A stretch of 15,054 bases of DNA from assembly GCA_033791585.1 (NCBI GenBank), contig JASJGK010000102.1, forward strand, positions 1 to 15,054, read 5' to 3'. A program made the translations under genes and the position numbers. The notes under the pieces were generated by a model. That model was not told where the DNA came from and did not search any database. It saw only the letters and a program-made list of their open reading frames with translations. The first letter of the stretch is position 1, and each line of letters begins with the position of its first letter. This document shows, one piece after another, positions 6,106 to 13,823 of the stretch. The stretch comes from JASJGK01 sp033791585. GTDB lineage: Bacteria; SAR324; XYD2-FULL-50-16.

Positions 6106-6765
6106 ATGGACCCAAAGATGCAGACAACTCAAGCCTCTATCACTGAGATAAAACAACAAATTGCAGATAGGGGCTTTTCTATCAATAAAGGCACAGGGGG
6201 CCTAGAAAACAGCCAAAATTTGTTAATTTCAGGGGTTGAGCCTTTAGACCAGTTTTTTGGTGGTGGCTTGCCCTTTGGGAATTTATTAGAAATGGGTATG
6301 CCCCATGCCAAGGGAGGGCGGATTTGCCTAGTGCCCTTTTTGGCTCAGGCTTCGGTACAAGAACTTTGGTGCCTTTGGGCCTTTGCTTTGGCTGAGGTTA
6401 ACCTGTTTGCCCCTGCCTTTTTAGGCCGTGGCGTAAAACCCGAAAAGATGTTTTTTACCCATTCCGCACAGCCCATAGAAGAGTTAAAAAGCCTACTTTT
6501 ACATCCTTTGTTTAAAGTGATTATTTTAGATTCCCCCCAGAGACTAAAGCGAGAAGATTTAGGCTTTCTGGCGACCCAAGCGAGAGCCCAAGGAAAATTA
6601 ATCATTGTAATCCGCCCCTATTTTCTCTCAAATAAACTGGGGAACATTTGGGCCCACTGGCGGGTTAATATTTGGCGGAATCACAGGCGCAAGGACTTTA
6701 TTTTTCGGCCTGTCCGTGGCCTTGGGGCAAAAGATTTGCAACTGGGGGAATCATGTCTGAGGTAA
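6106..6765 (+). CDS. imuA: ImuA-like RecA-fold mutagenesis accessory protein
   Basis: A 219-residue protein. It carries the entry typical of ImuA/RecA-like proteins, 'ISGVEPLDQFFGGGLPFGNLLEM' (residues 41-63; the LD..GGGLP.G..E pattern). A Walker B-like strand 'VIILDSP' lies at 138-144. The Walker A position (64-71) reads GMPHAKGG and lacks the GKT/GKS needed to bind ATP normally, so nucleotide binding is doubtful. ImuA is the first partner of the ImuA-ImuB-DnaE2 translesion mutasome, found in many bacteria without UmuDC-type mutagenesis. The first ATG is used; another lies four codons later and neither has a good Shine-Dalgarno. The 3' end overlaps imuB by 13 nt. Assignment rests on the fold motif plus the unmistakable imuB-dnaE2 context. 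Confidence 0.78.
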   Translation: MDPKMQTTQASITEIKQQIADRGFSINKGTGGLENSQNLLISGVEPLDQFFGGGLPFGNLLEMGMPHAKGGRICLVPFLAQASVQELWCLWAFALAEVNLFAPAFLGRGVKPEKMFFTHSAQPIEELKSLLLHPLFKVIILDSPQRLKREDLGFLATQARAQGKLIIVIRPYFLSNKLGNIWAHWRVNIWRNHRRKDFIFRPVRGLGAKDLQLGESCLR

Positions 6766-8156
6766 GCTATTTTGTTGCTTTAAAAACAGATTTTGTAGAA
6801 GAGGATTTGCTGCAATGTTTGGGCAGCAAGGTGATGCAAGTAACAGCTAACATTTGGCTTTTAGACCTCAGCCCTTTTTATGGCTACTGGCTCAAAGAGG
6901 CTTTAAAACAGGATAGGGTGATCCCTGCCCTGTGGCGGAAGGCCCTAAACCAAGCCTTTGGCTCAGAAGAATTCGACCTGCAAATTGACTATAAAGCGGC
7001 GCTGGCCAGCCACCCATGGCGAGCTTTACTTTTGCTTTTTTCCATGGAAGAAAATGGGCAGTTTGGCTTTGTGGATGGCCGCTCTAACCTAGGGCATAAA
7101 CTCCTTTCAGGCCTTAGCTGGGCTTCTTGGGGGAAGTCTTTAGAAGTGGTTAGCGAGCTTTGGGAAACCCAAAAACTACCTCGGTTTAAGCTAAGTGTGC
7201 TGCGGGGTCAATTGCAGCGTTTTAGGTTGGCTATGGATAGGCTGTCTATTAAAAAACCTTCTGCCAGTAAAAATTTAAAAGCGAAGGCATTGCAAAATCG
7301 CTATGGAAAACATTTAAGCTGGGCTTGGGGCTGGACTTTTTCAAACAAGGTCGAAGGCTATTTTCCTTGGAAGAGCCACAACTTTTGCCCTCCGCCTGTG
7401 GTGAAGCGTTTTTTGGACGAGGCTTCTTTTTACTGGGAACCCATCTCGCACCACCTTGTTGAAGACCTAGATAAAATCTGTGGTCATTTGAGGTCTCAAG
7501 TTGTCACAAGGTTGGATTGGCTTTTGACCTTTGAGGATATGACCGAGGTTTTAGTCCCTCTGTCTTTTAGGAACCCTCATGATTTGATGAGCGAGCAAGG
7601 GGCACATCCCACCGTTTTAATTCATGCTAAAAACTCTATTGAAAGCCTCTTTAAAAATATCATTAAGGAAGGGGAATCGCCAAATTTAATCCTTTCATGG
7701 GAGTTGACCTTGGTGGAATCACTGACCCTACCGATGCTGCAATTTGATATCTTTGGTGAGGCTTTAGAAGAGGATTCAGGGGAGCTAACCCTAGCCAAGT
7801 TAGAAAATCAAATCTCTGTGCCTTTGCACCGCTTTACTTTAAGCGAGGATTGGACCCCTGAAAATTCCTTTCGCCAATGGGAGGGGGAAAAGGCTGAGGG
7901 AAAAACTACACAAGAAAATGCTTCTTTAAAGTATGCCGCCTTGCTCAGGCCGCTTTACCTTTGGAAAAAGCCCAAACCCATTGCAACTTTAAAGCCCGAA
8001 AAATTAACCTTTTTAGAGAGTTCTATGAACAAATGGTGGCTAGAAACACAAGAGAATGCCCATAGGCAATATTACAGTGAGACAAGCTTAGAAGGCTCAC
8101 GGTGGGTCTTTTTTGATGGCAAAGGGGGGTGGTTTGAACATGGAATTTTCTCCTAA
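6753..8156 (+). CDS. imuB: ImuB-like Y-family polymerase homologue (mutasome scaffold), N-terminally short
   Basis: 467 residues. ImuB proteins are catalytically dead Y-family polymerase relatives that tether DnaE2 and ImuA to the sliding clamp. Recognisable parts are 'WLLDLSPFYGYW' (35-46), 'LQNRYGKHLSWAWG' (180-193; the ..RRFG helix-hairpin segment), a little-finger-like domain (about 212-300) and a clamp-binding motif QFDIF (330-334). The C-terminal region holds 'LRPLYLWKKPKPI' and ends 'WFEHGIFS', matching the usual WF.HG.F ending. The normal start, a 'LWLP.WP' strand followed by the fingers, is absent: the first recognisable palm strand comes after only ~34 residues. The ATG at 6753, with a GGGGGA Shine-Dalgarno just upstream, was chosen over an in-frame start at 6672 that only reads antisense-like sequence inside imuA. 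It overlaps dnaE2 by 17 nt. Confidence 0.8.
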   Translation: MSEVSYFVALKTDFVEEDLLQCLGSKVMQVTANIWLLDLSPFYGYWLKEALKQDRVIPALWRKALNQAFGSEEFDLQIDYKAALASHPWRALLLLFSMEENGQFGFVDGRSNLGHKLLSGLSWASWGKSLEVVSELWETQKLPRFKLSVLRGQLQRFRLAMDRLSIKKPSASKNLKAKALQNRYGKHLSWAWGWTFSNKVEGYFPWKSHNFCPPPVVKRFLDEASFYWEPISHHLVEDLDKICGHLRSQVVTRLDWLLTFEDMTEVLVPLSFRNPHDLMSEQGAHPTVLIHAKNSIESLFKNIIKEGESPNLILSWELTLVESLTLPMLQFDIFGEALEEDSGELTLAKLENQISVPLHRFTLSEDWTPENSFRQWEGEKAEGKTTQENASLKYAALLRPLYLWKKPKPIATLKPEKLTFLESSMNKWWLETQENAHRQYYSETSLEGSRWVFFDGKGGWFEHGIFS

Positions 8157-11100
8157 TTGGACTGAGTGGCTTTGCCACAGTAACTTCTCTTTTTTAAGCG
8201 CTGCCGCCCACCCTGAAGAAATGGTGCGCCGTGCGGTGGAGCTTGGGTACCAAGGTCTAGGCTTTTGTGATTATGATGGTGTTTATGGCATTGTTAGGGC
8301 CTTCCGAGAGCGAAAAAAATTACAAAAAGACAACCCTAATATAAAGTTACAACTTTTTTATGGGGCGGAATTACACTTAACCAAAGACCACGACGAACCA
8401 TTATTACTACAAAATACCTTGGTGCTTTATGCGCAAAATCATGTGGGATATAAAAATCTTTGCAGCCTGCTTTCGGCTGCCCGCAAAGAGGGAAAAAGTT
8501 ACCCCCATATGCCCTTAGAGGAGTTACTGCTCTCTGATGTTACTGGAATCATCGCCATACTGCCTATGCGGGGCCTCACTCGACAAGGAAAACACCGCCA
8601 AGCTTTTACCCAAGCAGAAAAAATAGCGGGCCACTTTAGAAGTAATGACCTACAAGGTAACCAACGCTGCTACCAAGCCATCAGCCGCCATTTACACCCA
8701 GCCGAAGATTGCCACTTGGAGGCAGCATTAAAGATCGCCCAAGTCTTAGACATCCCCCTGCTCATGAGCCAAGATGCCTATTTTGACCACGCCAATAAAA
8801 AAGACCTGCATGATACCTTGCAGGCGATGAAACAAAACTGCACCCTAGACCAAGCCGCCCCCTTTTTGTTCCCCAATGACCGCAGATTTTTACAAACAAA
8901 AAAAGCCCTAGGGCGGCTCTACGGACAGCTCACCTTTTACCAAGAGGCCTTGCAGAACTCGATCAGGCTTGCCCAAAGTTTCACCTTTGATCTAGACCAA
9001 TTAGCCTACCATTACCCAAAGGAAATGATCCCTGAAGACTTTACCCCTCAGGGTTATTTAGAACATTTGGTTTGGACTTATGCCGCCGAAAAATATGCTG
9101 GGGAAAAATACGGTAAAGTGCCTGAAAAAGTGGTGAAACTTCTAAAACATGAGCTGGACCTAGTCAATCAGTTGAACTTTGCCGACTACTTTTTAACAGT
9201 CTGGGATATTGTGGCTTGGGCCAGATCTCAAAATATTGTTTGCCAAGGGCGAGGCAGTGCCGCTAATAGCTCCATCTGTTTTGTCTTAGGCATCACCGCT
9301 GTAAACCCCAATCAATTTGATTTACTTTTTGAACGATTTTTATCTGTGGAGCGGGGCGACCCGCCAGATATCGATGTGGACTTTGAAAATGCTCGCAGGG
9401 AAGAGGTGATTGCCTATGTTTATAGGCGTTATGGCAGAGAAAAAGCGGCCATGGTTTGCAACCTCATCACCTTTCGCAAGAAAGGCGCTGTTAGGGAGGT
9501 GGGCAAAGCCTTGGGCGTGCCTGAGGGAATTTTATCTAAGGCTGCCAATTACTTGGGCAGCTTTGGTATGAGGGGCTTAGGGTTAGAGGGCGTTTTCGCC
9601 AAATTACAAGAAACGGAACTGCCAGAAGCCAAGCTGGCCCCGCACATCTGGCCCCTGTGGCAGAGTATGTCTGCGAGGGTTGCGGGCTACCCAAGGCACT
9701 TAGGCATTCATTCAGGGGGCTTTATGCTTTCTGATAAATCCATCAATTGGCTTGTTCCCCGTGAACCTGCTACCATGGAGGGGCGGACCGTGATCCAGTG
9801 GTCCAAAGACGATATTGAAGCCCTTGGGTTTTTTAAGATCGACCTTCTCGCTTTGGGCATGCTGACGGCCATGCGTAAATCCTTTGACCTAATCAAAAGC
9901 CACTATGGCCAAGATCTTAGCTTGAATCAGATTCCAGAAGATGATCCTGCCACCTATGACATGATCCAAAAGGGCGAAACTGTGGGCGTGTTCCAGATTG
10001 AATCGGCGGCCCAAAGGGCGAGCCTGCCTGCGTTGCGGCCTAAAAACTTCTACGATCTGGTAGTGCAGGTGGCGATTATCCGCCCTGGGCCAATTTTGGC
10101 AGGTGTAAAACACCCCTATTTAAGGCGGCGTGCGGGCCTAGAGCAGGTGACCTACCCCGACCCTAGATTGGAACCCATTTTAAAACGCACCTACGGTACT
10201 ATTATTTTCCAAGAGCAACTGATGCGGGTTGCCATGACTGTCGGTGGTTTTACAGCAGGTGAGGCCGATGAGATCCGTAAAAATATTGGTTCTTTTTCCA
10301 TCACAGGTGACATAGCCAAATGGACCAATAAACTCTATGAGGGCATGAAAAAAGAGGGCCTGCCAGAGGAATTTATCCATGATGTTTTAAAGCAGATCCA
10401 AGGTTTTGCTTCTTATGGTTTCCCTGAATCCCATGCAGCGAGCTTTGCTTTAATCGCCTATGCAAGCTGTTGGCTGAAAAAACATCATCCTACTCCCTTT
10501 TTTATTGGTCTTTTAAACTCACAGCCCATGGGATTTTACTCACCTGATAGCCTGATCAAAACGGCCCGCAGGGAAGGGGTGTTATTCCTGCCCATCTCAG
10601 TTTTAAAGTCGGAGTGGGATTCCACTTTGGAAAGTCTGGTTGATGATCAGGGCAACCAAACCTTTGCCATAAGGCTGGGTTTCCGCCTTATAAAGGGTGT
10701 CTCTCACGGCGGGTTGGAGCAGATGATCGAACGCCGACAGACCAAAGGCGGCTGGAAATCCTTAGAAGAAGTGGCACAAAATTCAGGCTTGAGCCGAAAA
10801 GAGTTAGGGGCTATCGCTGCGGCAAATACATTTTTAGGCTTGAGGCAATCACGGCGGTCTTCTCTCTGGCGGGCTGAAGCCCATCAACCCGTTATAGCCG
10901 AGCCAGCCATAAGCTACCTGCCCCACTACTTAGAAGATGAGGAGCAAGTAACCTTTACAGAAGAAACAGAAATTGAAGGGGTGCAAGCCGATTACAAGGC
11001 GACAAGACTTTCACTTGGCAGGCACTTGAGCCAGTTGATTAAAGAACAGGCTTGGGTTTACCCTTTGCCTGTGAATTCTGTGGTAACTTCGGCAGGCCTT

Positions 11101-11448
11101 GAAAAAGTACGCCCTAATAGTATAGTCACGGTATTTGGGATGGTGGTGGTGCGCCAGTCACCGGGCACAGCCAAAAAAATGCTTTTTATAACTCTGGAAG
11201 ATGAATCAGGCTCGGTGCAGGTGGTGGTTTCTCCGCCTATCTTCGCGCTCTATTCTGAACTGGTCGAGGGGCAGCGCTTTTTATGCATCCAGGGGAGATA
11301 CCAAGTCAACCAAGGTTCCGTCTCCATCTTAAGCCAAAAAGTCCTCAGCCCTGAGGCCCCAAGGGGTCAGGTTATCCCCTTTGAGCTGCGAAGAAGATTT
11401 GCCCAAATCCAAGCCCAAAGCCTCAAACGTGTTCGGGCCTATTGTTAG
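8140..11448 (+). CDS. dnaE2: error-prone DNA polymerase III alpha subunit DnaE2
   Basis: 1102 residues, in the normal range for DnaE2 C-family polymerases that perform translesion synthesis with ImuA/ImuB. The N-terminal PHP domain (about 8-290) includes 'CHSNFSFLSAAAHPEEMV' and 'GFCDYDGVYGIVRAF'. The first His of the usual HxH appears replaced by L11, so PHP metal binding may be degenerate, as in many DnaE2s. The polymerase core has 'GRGSAANS' (370-377), the catalytic pair D410/D412 in 'PPDIDVDFEN' and the third aspartate D568 in 'FKIDLLALGM'. An OB-fold ('VTVFGMVVVRQ', 'LEDESGSVQVVV') sits near the C-terminus. The tail ends 'RVRAYC' rather than the RDF-type ending common in the family. The ATG at 8140 with a G-rich Shine-Dalgarno (8124-8132) fits the conserved N-terminus better than TTG/ATG codons at 8113-8118. 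Translation is probably coupled to imuB. Confidence 0.95.
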   Translation: MEFSPNWTEWLCHSNFSFLSAAAHPEEMVRRAVELGYQGLGFCDYDGVYGIVRAFRERKKLQKDNPNIKLQLFYGAELHLTKDHDEPLLLQNTLVLYAQNHVGYKNLCSLLSAARKEGKSYPHMPLEELLLSDVTGIIAILPMRGLTRQGKHRQAFTQAEKIAGHFRSNDLQGNQRCYQAISRHLHPAEDCHLEAALKIAQVLDIPLLMSQDAYFDHANKKDLHDTLQAMKQNCTLDQAAPFLFPNDRRFLQTKKALGRLYGQLTFYQEALQNSIRLAQSFTFDLDQLAYHYPKEMIPEDFTPQGYLEHLVWTYAAEKYAGEKYGKVPEKVVKLLKHELDLVNQLNFADYFLTVWDIVAWARSQNIVCQGRGSAANSSICFVLGITAVNPNQFDLLFERFLSVERGDPPDIDVDFENARREEVIAYVYRRYGREKAAMVCNLITFRKKGAVREVGKALGVPEGILSKAANYLGSFGMRGLGLEGVFAKLQETELPEAKLAPHIWPLWQSMSARVAGYPRHLGIHSGGFMLSDKSINWLVPREPATMEGRTVIQWSKDDIEALGFFKIDLLALGMLTAMRKSFDLIKSHYGQDLSLNQIPEDDPATYDMIQKGETVGVFQIESAAQRASLPALRPKNFYDLVVQVAIIRPGPILAGVKHPYLRRRAGLEQVTYPDPRLEPILKRTYGTIIFQEQLMRVAMTVGGFTAGEADEIRKNIGSFSITGDIAKWTNKLYEGMKKEGLPEEFIHDVLKQIQGFASYGFPESHAASFALIAYASCWLKKHHPTPFFIGLLNSQPMGFYSPDSLIKTARREGVLFLPISVLKSEWDSTLESLVDDQGNQTFAIRLGFRLIKGVSHGGLEQMIERRQTKGGWKSLEEVAQNSGLSRKELGAIAAANTFLGLRQSRRSSLWRAEAHQPVIAEPAISYLPHYLEDEEQVTFTEETEIEGVQADYKATRLSLGRHLSQLIKEQAWVYPLPVNSVVTSAGLEKVRPNSIVTVFGMVVVRQSPGTAKKMLFITLEDESGSVQVVVSPPIFALYSELVEGQRFLCIQGRYQVNQGSVSILSQKVLSPEAPRGQVIPFELRRRFAQIQAQSLKRVRAYC

Positions 11449-11465
11449 GCATTATGCTCATGCCT
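11447..11465 (+). terminator. hairpin at the dnaE2 stop codon
   Basis: AGGCAT pairs perfectly with ATGCCT around the 7-nt loop TATGCTC, starting within the dnaE2 TAG. It is followed by TTCATTA rather than a T tract, so it would be a weak intrinsic terminator or a 3'-end stabilising hairpin. Confidence 0.3.
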
Positions 11466-11613
11466 TTCATTAGCAAATACCAAGGGTTTGATTTTATTTT
11501 AAAGGCACTCCGCGTTAAAACACAGGCAGGTAAGTCCACCCACTTGGAGCTTTGCAGGAGTTTTACCCTCCACAAAAGCAAAAAGCCTCGAACCTGTTCA
11601 AGGTTATTGTTAG
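11449..11613 (+). pseudogene. decayed partial duplicate of the dnaE2 3' end
   Basis: Positions 11582-11613 match the last 32 nt of dnaE2 (11417-11448) at 26 of 32 bases by my letter-by-letter comparison. Both begin AAAGCCTC and end TATTGTTAG. In the corresponding frame the copy reads SLEPVQGYC-stop against SLKRVRAYC-stop. Similarity continues upstream: GAGCT...TTT.CCC at about 11547-11568 matches dnaE2 at about 11382-11403, and 'ELCRSF' parallels 'ELRRRF'. One base of indel shifts frame between these two parts. Weaker resemblance may extend back to about 11477 ('KYQGFDFIL' against 'RYQVNQGSVSIL'). This looks like an old tandem duplication or the leftover tail of a replaced dnaE2 allele. A 79-codon ORF over this region is not considered a gene. 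Confidence 0.45.
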
Positions 11614-11780
11614 ATGCCTTTTTAAGTTTTTGGACTGTCATTTTAGACTTTTTAAGAAAGACCTATTTAATGTTGGAATGATGCTGAAGTGACTATCGGG
11701 ATTCCCAAAGGCTAGCTCTTGCAATAGATTTCGGGGCAGAGTAGTTTAATCAGATAAACTCAATTTCACTATTTAAGACT
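11614..11780. other. upstream region of the lipoprotein-OmpA operon
   Basis: AT-rich stretch presumably carrying the promoter of the next operon. The best pair seen is TTGCAA (11719-11724) with TAGTTT 17 nt downstream, which is weak. CTTTTTAAG occurs twice. A stretch at 11648-11665 closely resembles the leader just before the response-regulator gene. Confidence 0.35.
11743..11760. promoter_or_regulatory. 18-bp inverted repeat before the lipoprotein gene
   Basis: AGTTTA-ATCAGA-TAAACT: perfect 6-bp arms with a 6-nt centre, ending 20 nt before the ATG. It overlaps the only candidate -10 region, so an operator or a 5'-UTR hairpin are both possible. No matching consensus is recognised. Confidence 0.4.
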
Positions 11781-12509
11781 ATGTATAAAATTCTCCTATT
11801 CGCATTTACCAGTCTACTCCTAATCGGCTGCTCTCCCACCCGGCCTTCGGCAATCCCTGAAAAGCTGCTGAAAGAAATGACCCCGCCGCAAGCTGCGGAA
11901 CTGGAATCATTAGAGCGACTGATCAGCACCTTGCCTGACCAAAAAATCGAACTTGAGAAAAAACAGACTCTCGCCGAGGCTGAACTGGCAGAGGCCAAGC
12001 AAAGCCTAGCCACTTTAAAGGAAGGCTCAAAACTTCTCTCAAAAGCGGAGAAAGCTTTTGAAAAGGCCAAGGATGCCAAAGCTCTTGAAGAAACAAAACA
12101 AAAAATCATCCTAGTAGAAGGCGAAATTGGGAATCAAAAAATTCGCATTGCCTCTTCCAAAGCAAACTTAAAAGCCATTACCCTTGCGATTAGTTGGAAG
12201 GAAGCCCAAATGGCCCACGGCATTGCCAAGCAAAGGCTAACCCAAGCGCACATTGCCAAGGCTTTTCAAGATTCCAAAGCCCCTGCTACCGATGAAAAGG
12301 CCAAAGAGGACAAAGAAGAAATCCAAACTAAAGTCTATGAAGAATACTTTGCCTACCAAGAAGAAGAACTTACCAAGGCGCTATTGCACCTCGAAGTAGC
12401 CAAGTCAGCAGCTAAATCGGCATTGGATGCTAAGGAGGCCTTGCCCAAAAAGTTAGAGGCTCCCGCAACAGTCACCAGCATTGAACCCATTCCAGCCTCC
12501 AAAGACTAA
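11781..12509 (+). CDS. coiled-coil outer-membrane lipoprotein (hypothetical)
   Basis: 242 residues with a lipoprotein signal peptide: short positive start, hydrophobic stretch and lipobox LIGC with C17 as the lipid-modified cysteine. Ser at +2 lacks the Asp retention signal known from E. coli, so outer-membrane placement is expected. The rest is Ala/Glu/Lys/Leu-rich with heptad-like spacing from about 40 to 225, predicting long helical coiled coils, and a Pro/Ala-rich tail. I do not recognise a named family. Its stop codon overlaps the ATG of the OmpA-family gene (TAATG), so the two are probably made together and act together in the periplasm, perhaps as an outer membrane-peptidoglycan link. 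No clear Shine-Dalgarno precedes the ATG, but the signal peptide begins exactly there. Confidence 0.8.
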   Translation: MYKILLFAFTSLLLIGCSPTRPSAIPEKLLKEMTPPQAAELESLERLISTLPDQKIELEKKQTLAEAELAEAKQSLATLKEGSKLLSKAEKAFEKAKDAKALEETKQKIILVEGEIGNQKIRIASSKANLKAITLAISWKEAQMAHGIAKQRLTQAHIAKAFQDSKAPATDEKAKEDKEEIQTKVYEEYFAYQEEELTKALLHLEVAKSAAKSALDAKEALPKKLEAPATVTSIEPIPASKD

Positions 12510-13558
12510 TGAAATCCATCTCTATTTTTCTAGGCCTTAGCCTGTTACTTACAACTCCCGCCATGGCGGGGCTATTTGGAGGTGACGCAAAATGCGAAGA
12601 TGAAACCGTCGCCTTAGAGCTTAAAAATAAATACTGTTATATTGATAAGGTCGCCGCTGAGCGCAGTCTCGCCGCCCTACAACAACAATATACTAATGAA
12701 AAAGCCAATCTAGAAAAGCAGATTCAAGATCTCAATGCACGCATCCTAGCTTTGGAAGGTGAATTGGCCCTGTTAAAATCTACCACAAAAGAAGAGGGCA
12801 ACAGCCTCAAGTCAACCATCAAGGATTTGGAAAAAACCTTGGGCCTATTGCGAAGCAAAAGCAGCAGCAAAGAAAAGCAACTCCTAGAGGAAAATGCAAA
12901 ACTCAGAGCACGCCTAAGCAAAGAGCTAGAGGCCCTGCGCACCCAACAAACCACAGAACGGGAAGAGCATAGCACCACCTTGGCAGAGGTTAAAAACCGC
13001 AACCAAGAAGAGATGAATAAACTTAACGCCGATCTGCATCGTTTAGAAGAAGAGATCAACAGCCTAAAAAAGCTATCTAAAGACCAGAAAAATGAGTTGG
13101 AACGTCTGCAATCCCAAGAAAAGGAACTGGCCCAAAAACTGGAAAAGGAAATTCAAAATGGAGAGATTCGCCTCAAGAAATTTCATAATAAATTGATAAT
13201 CAATGTGGACAACCGCATTTCCTTTGATTCAGGCAAAGCAGAACTAAAAAATAGTGTTAAGGTCGCCTTTGATAAGATTCGTAAAATCCTCCTAGCCTAC
13301 CCTGAAAACAGCATCCACGTGGAAGGCCATACAGATAGCGATAAATTGGGTGGGGGAAAATATAAAGATAACTGGGAGCTTTCTTCACAACGGGCACTGG
13401 CCGTTTTACGGTATCTGACCCAAAATAAGGCAATGGATTCTTCCCGCTTTTCAGCCATTGGTTATGGTGCCCATCACCCACTAGTGCCCAACGATAGCGC
13501 TGCTAACAAAGGCCTTAACCGCAGGGTGGATATTGTGGTGGTTCCTAGAGTAAGGTAA
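12509..13558 (+). CDS. OmpA-family peptidoglycan-binding protein with long coiled coil
   Basis: 349 residues. A signal peptide (about 1-20, cleavage after 'TTPAMA') is followed by a short Gly-rich start and two cysteines (C29, C43) that could form a disulfide. A long charged coiled coil (about 50-225) leads to a C-terminal OmpA/MotB-type domain (about 228-347). That domain holds the peptidoglycan-binding signature: 'VEGHTDSD' with D276, 'NWELSSQRALAVLRYL' with R295, and 'NRRVDIVV'. There is no beta-barrel and no MotB-like membrane helix, so the protein is probably periplasmic, reaching from the envelope to the cell wall through its coiled coil. It begins within the stop codon of the lipoprotein gene, which suggests coupled translation and a physical partnership. 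The family is certain; the role within the envelope is inferred. Confidence 0.88.
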   Translation: MKSISIFLGLSLLLTTPAMAGLFGGDAKCEDETVALELKNKYCYIDKVAAERSLAALQQQYTNEKANLEKQIQDLNARILALEGELALLKSTTKEEGNSLKSTIKDLEKTLGLLRSKSSSKEKQLLEENAKLRARLSKELEALRTQQTTEREEHSTTLAEVKNRNQEEMNKLNADLHRLEEEINSLKKLSKDQKNELERLQSQEKELAQKLEKEIQNGEIRLKKFHNKLIINVDNRISFDSGKAELKNSVKVAFDKIRKILLAYPENSIHVEGHTDSDKLGGGKYKDNWELSSQRALAVLRYLTQNKAMDSSRFSAIGYGAHHPLVPNDSAANKGLNRRVDIVVVPRVR

Positions 13559-13570
13559 GCTTAGGTCACT

Positions 13571-13591
13571 GCTAGGGCGCAAGGCTCTAGC
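13571..13591 (+). terminator. strong hairpin downstream of the OmpA-family gene
   Basis: GCTAGGGC pairs with GCTCTAGC (8 bp including one G-U) around the loop GCAAG, 12 nt after the stop codon. No T tract follows, so this is a 3'-end hairpin or weak terminator rather than a textbook intrinsic one. Confidence 0.4.
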
Positions 13592-13667
13592 TACTCCAAC
13601 CCTTTGGATAACCCCCTAAATTAAACCCAGGGCATCTCTTACTCTTTAAGTCTGGAGATGAGGCACA

Positions 13668-13823
13668 ATGGCTATAGAATTTAAATTATACAATGGCTAC
13701 GGGACTAAGAATCAGCCTGTAGGAAAGTCTTACTTGCTGGAAGGGGCCAAGGTTTTCTTGAAAAATTTAACATCAGAAAAGTGCCAATATATTCACACTC
13801 CTCTGGTAAAGCCTAATCCTTAG
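13668..13823 (+). CDS. possible 51-residue small protein (hypothetical)
   Basis: An ATG with GGAG 10 nt upstream and AGG 4 nt upstream opens a 51-codon frame beginning 'MAIEFKLYNGYGTKNQPVGK' and ending in TAG. The composition (Lys, Tyr, Asn, one Cys) is protein-like, but there is no signal peptide, membrane helix or recognised motif. The last 11 nt overlap the 3' end of the convergent outer-membrane protein gene. A CATCTC/GAGATG stem (13633-13638 with 13655-13660) would cover its ribosome binding site. It may equally be a chance ORF or a gene remnant. Confidence 0.25.
   Translation: MAIEFKLYNGYGTKNQPVGKSYLLEGAKVFLKNLTSEKCQYIHTPLVKPNP

Noticed and set aside
6672..6752. N-terminal extension of ImuB from a start at 6672
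   Set aside because: The added 27 residues come from the imuA coding sequence in another frame and do not resemble the missing ImuB N-terminus; the ATG at 6753 has a good Shine-Dalgarno.
8113..8139. Extension of DnaE2 to TTG/ATG at 8113-8118
   Set aside because: It adds nine residues not typical of the family and lies before the G-rich ribosome site that fits the ATG at 8140.
11438..11466. Integron attC-like core (GTTAGGC) at the dnaE2 end
   Set aside because: Only the GTTRRRY core is present; no partner RYYYAAC site, no cassette array and no integrase, and the bases are explained by the dnaE2 stop region.
11442..11681. 79-codon ORF after dnaE2
   Set aside because: Its sequence is better explained as the decayed dnaE2 tail; no ribosome binding site and no protein-like continuity.
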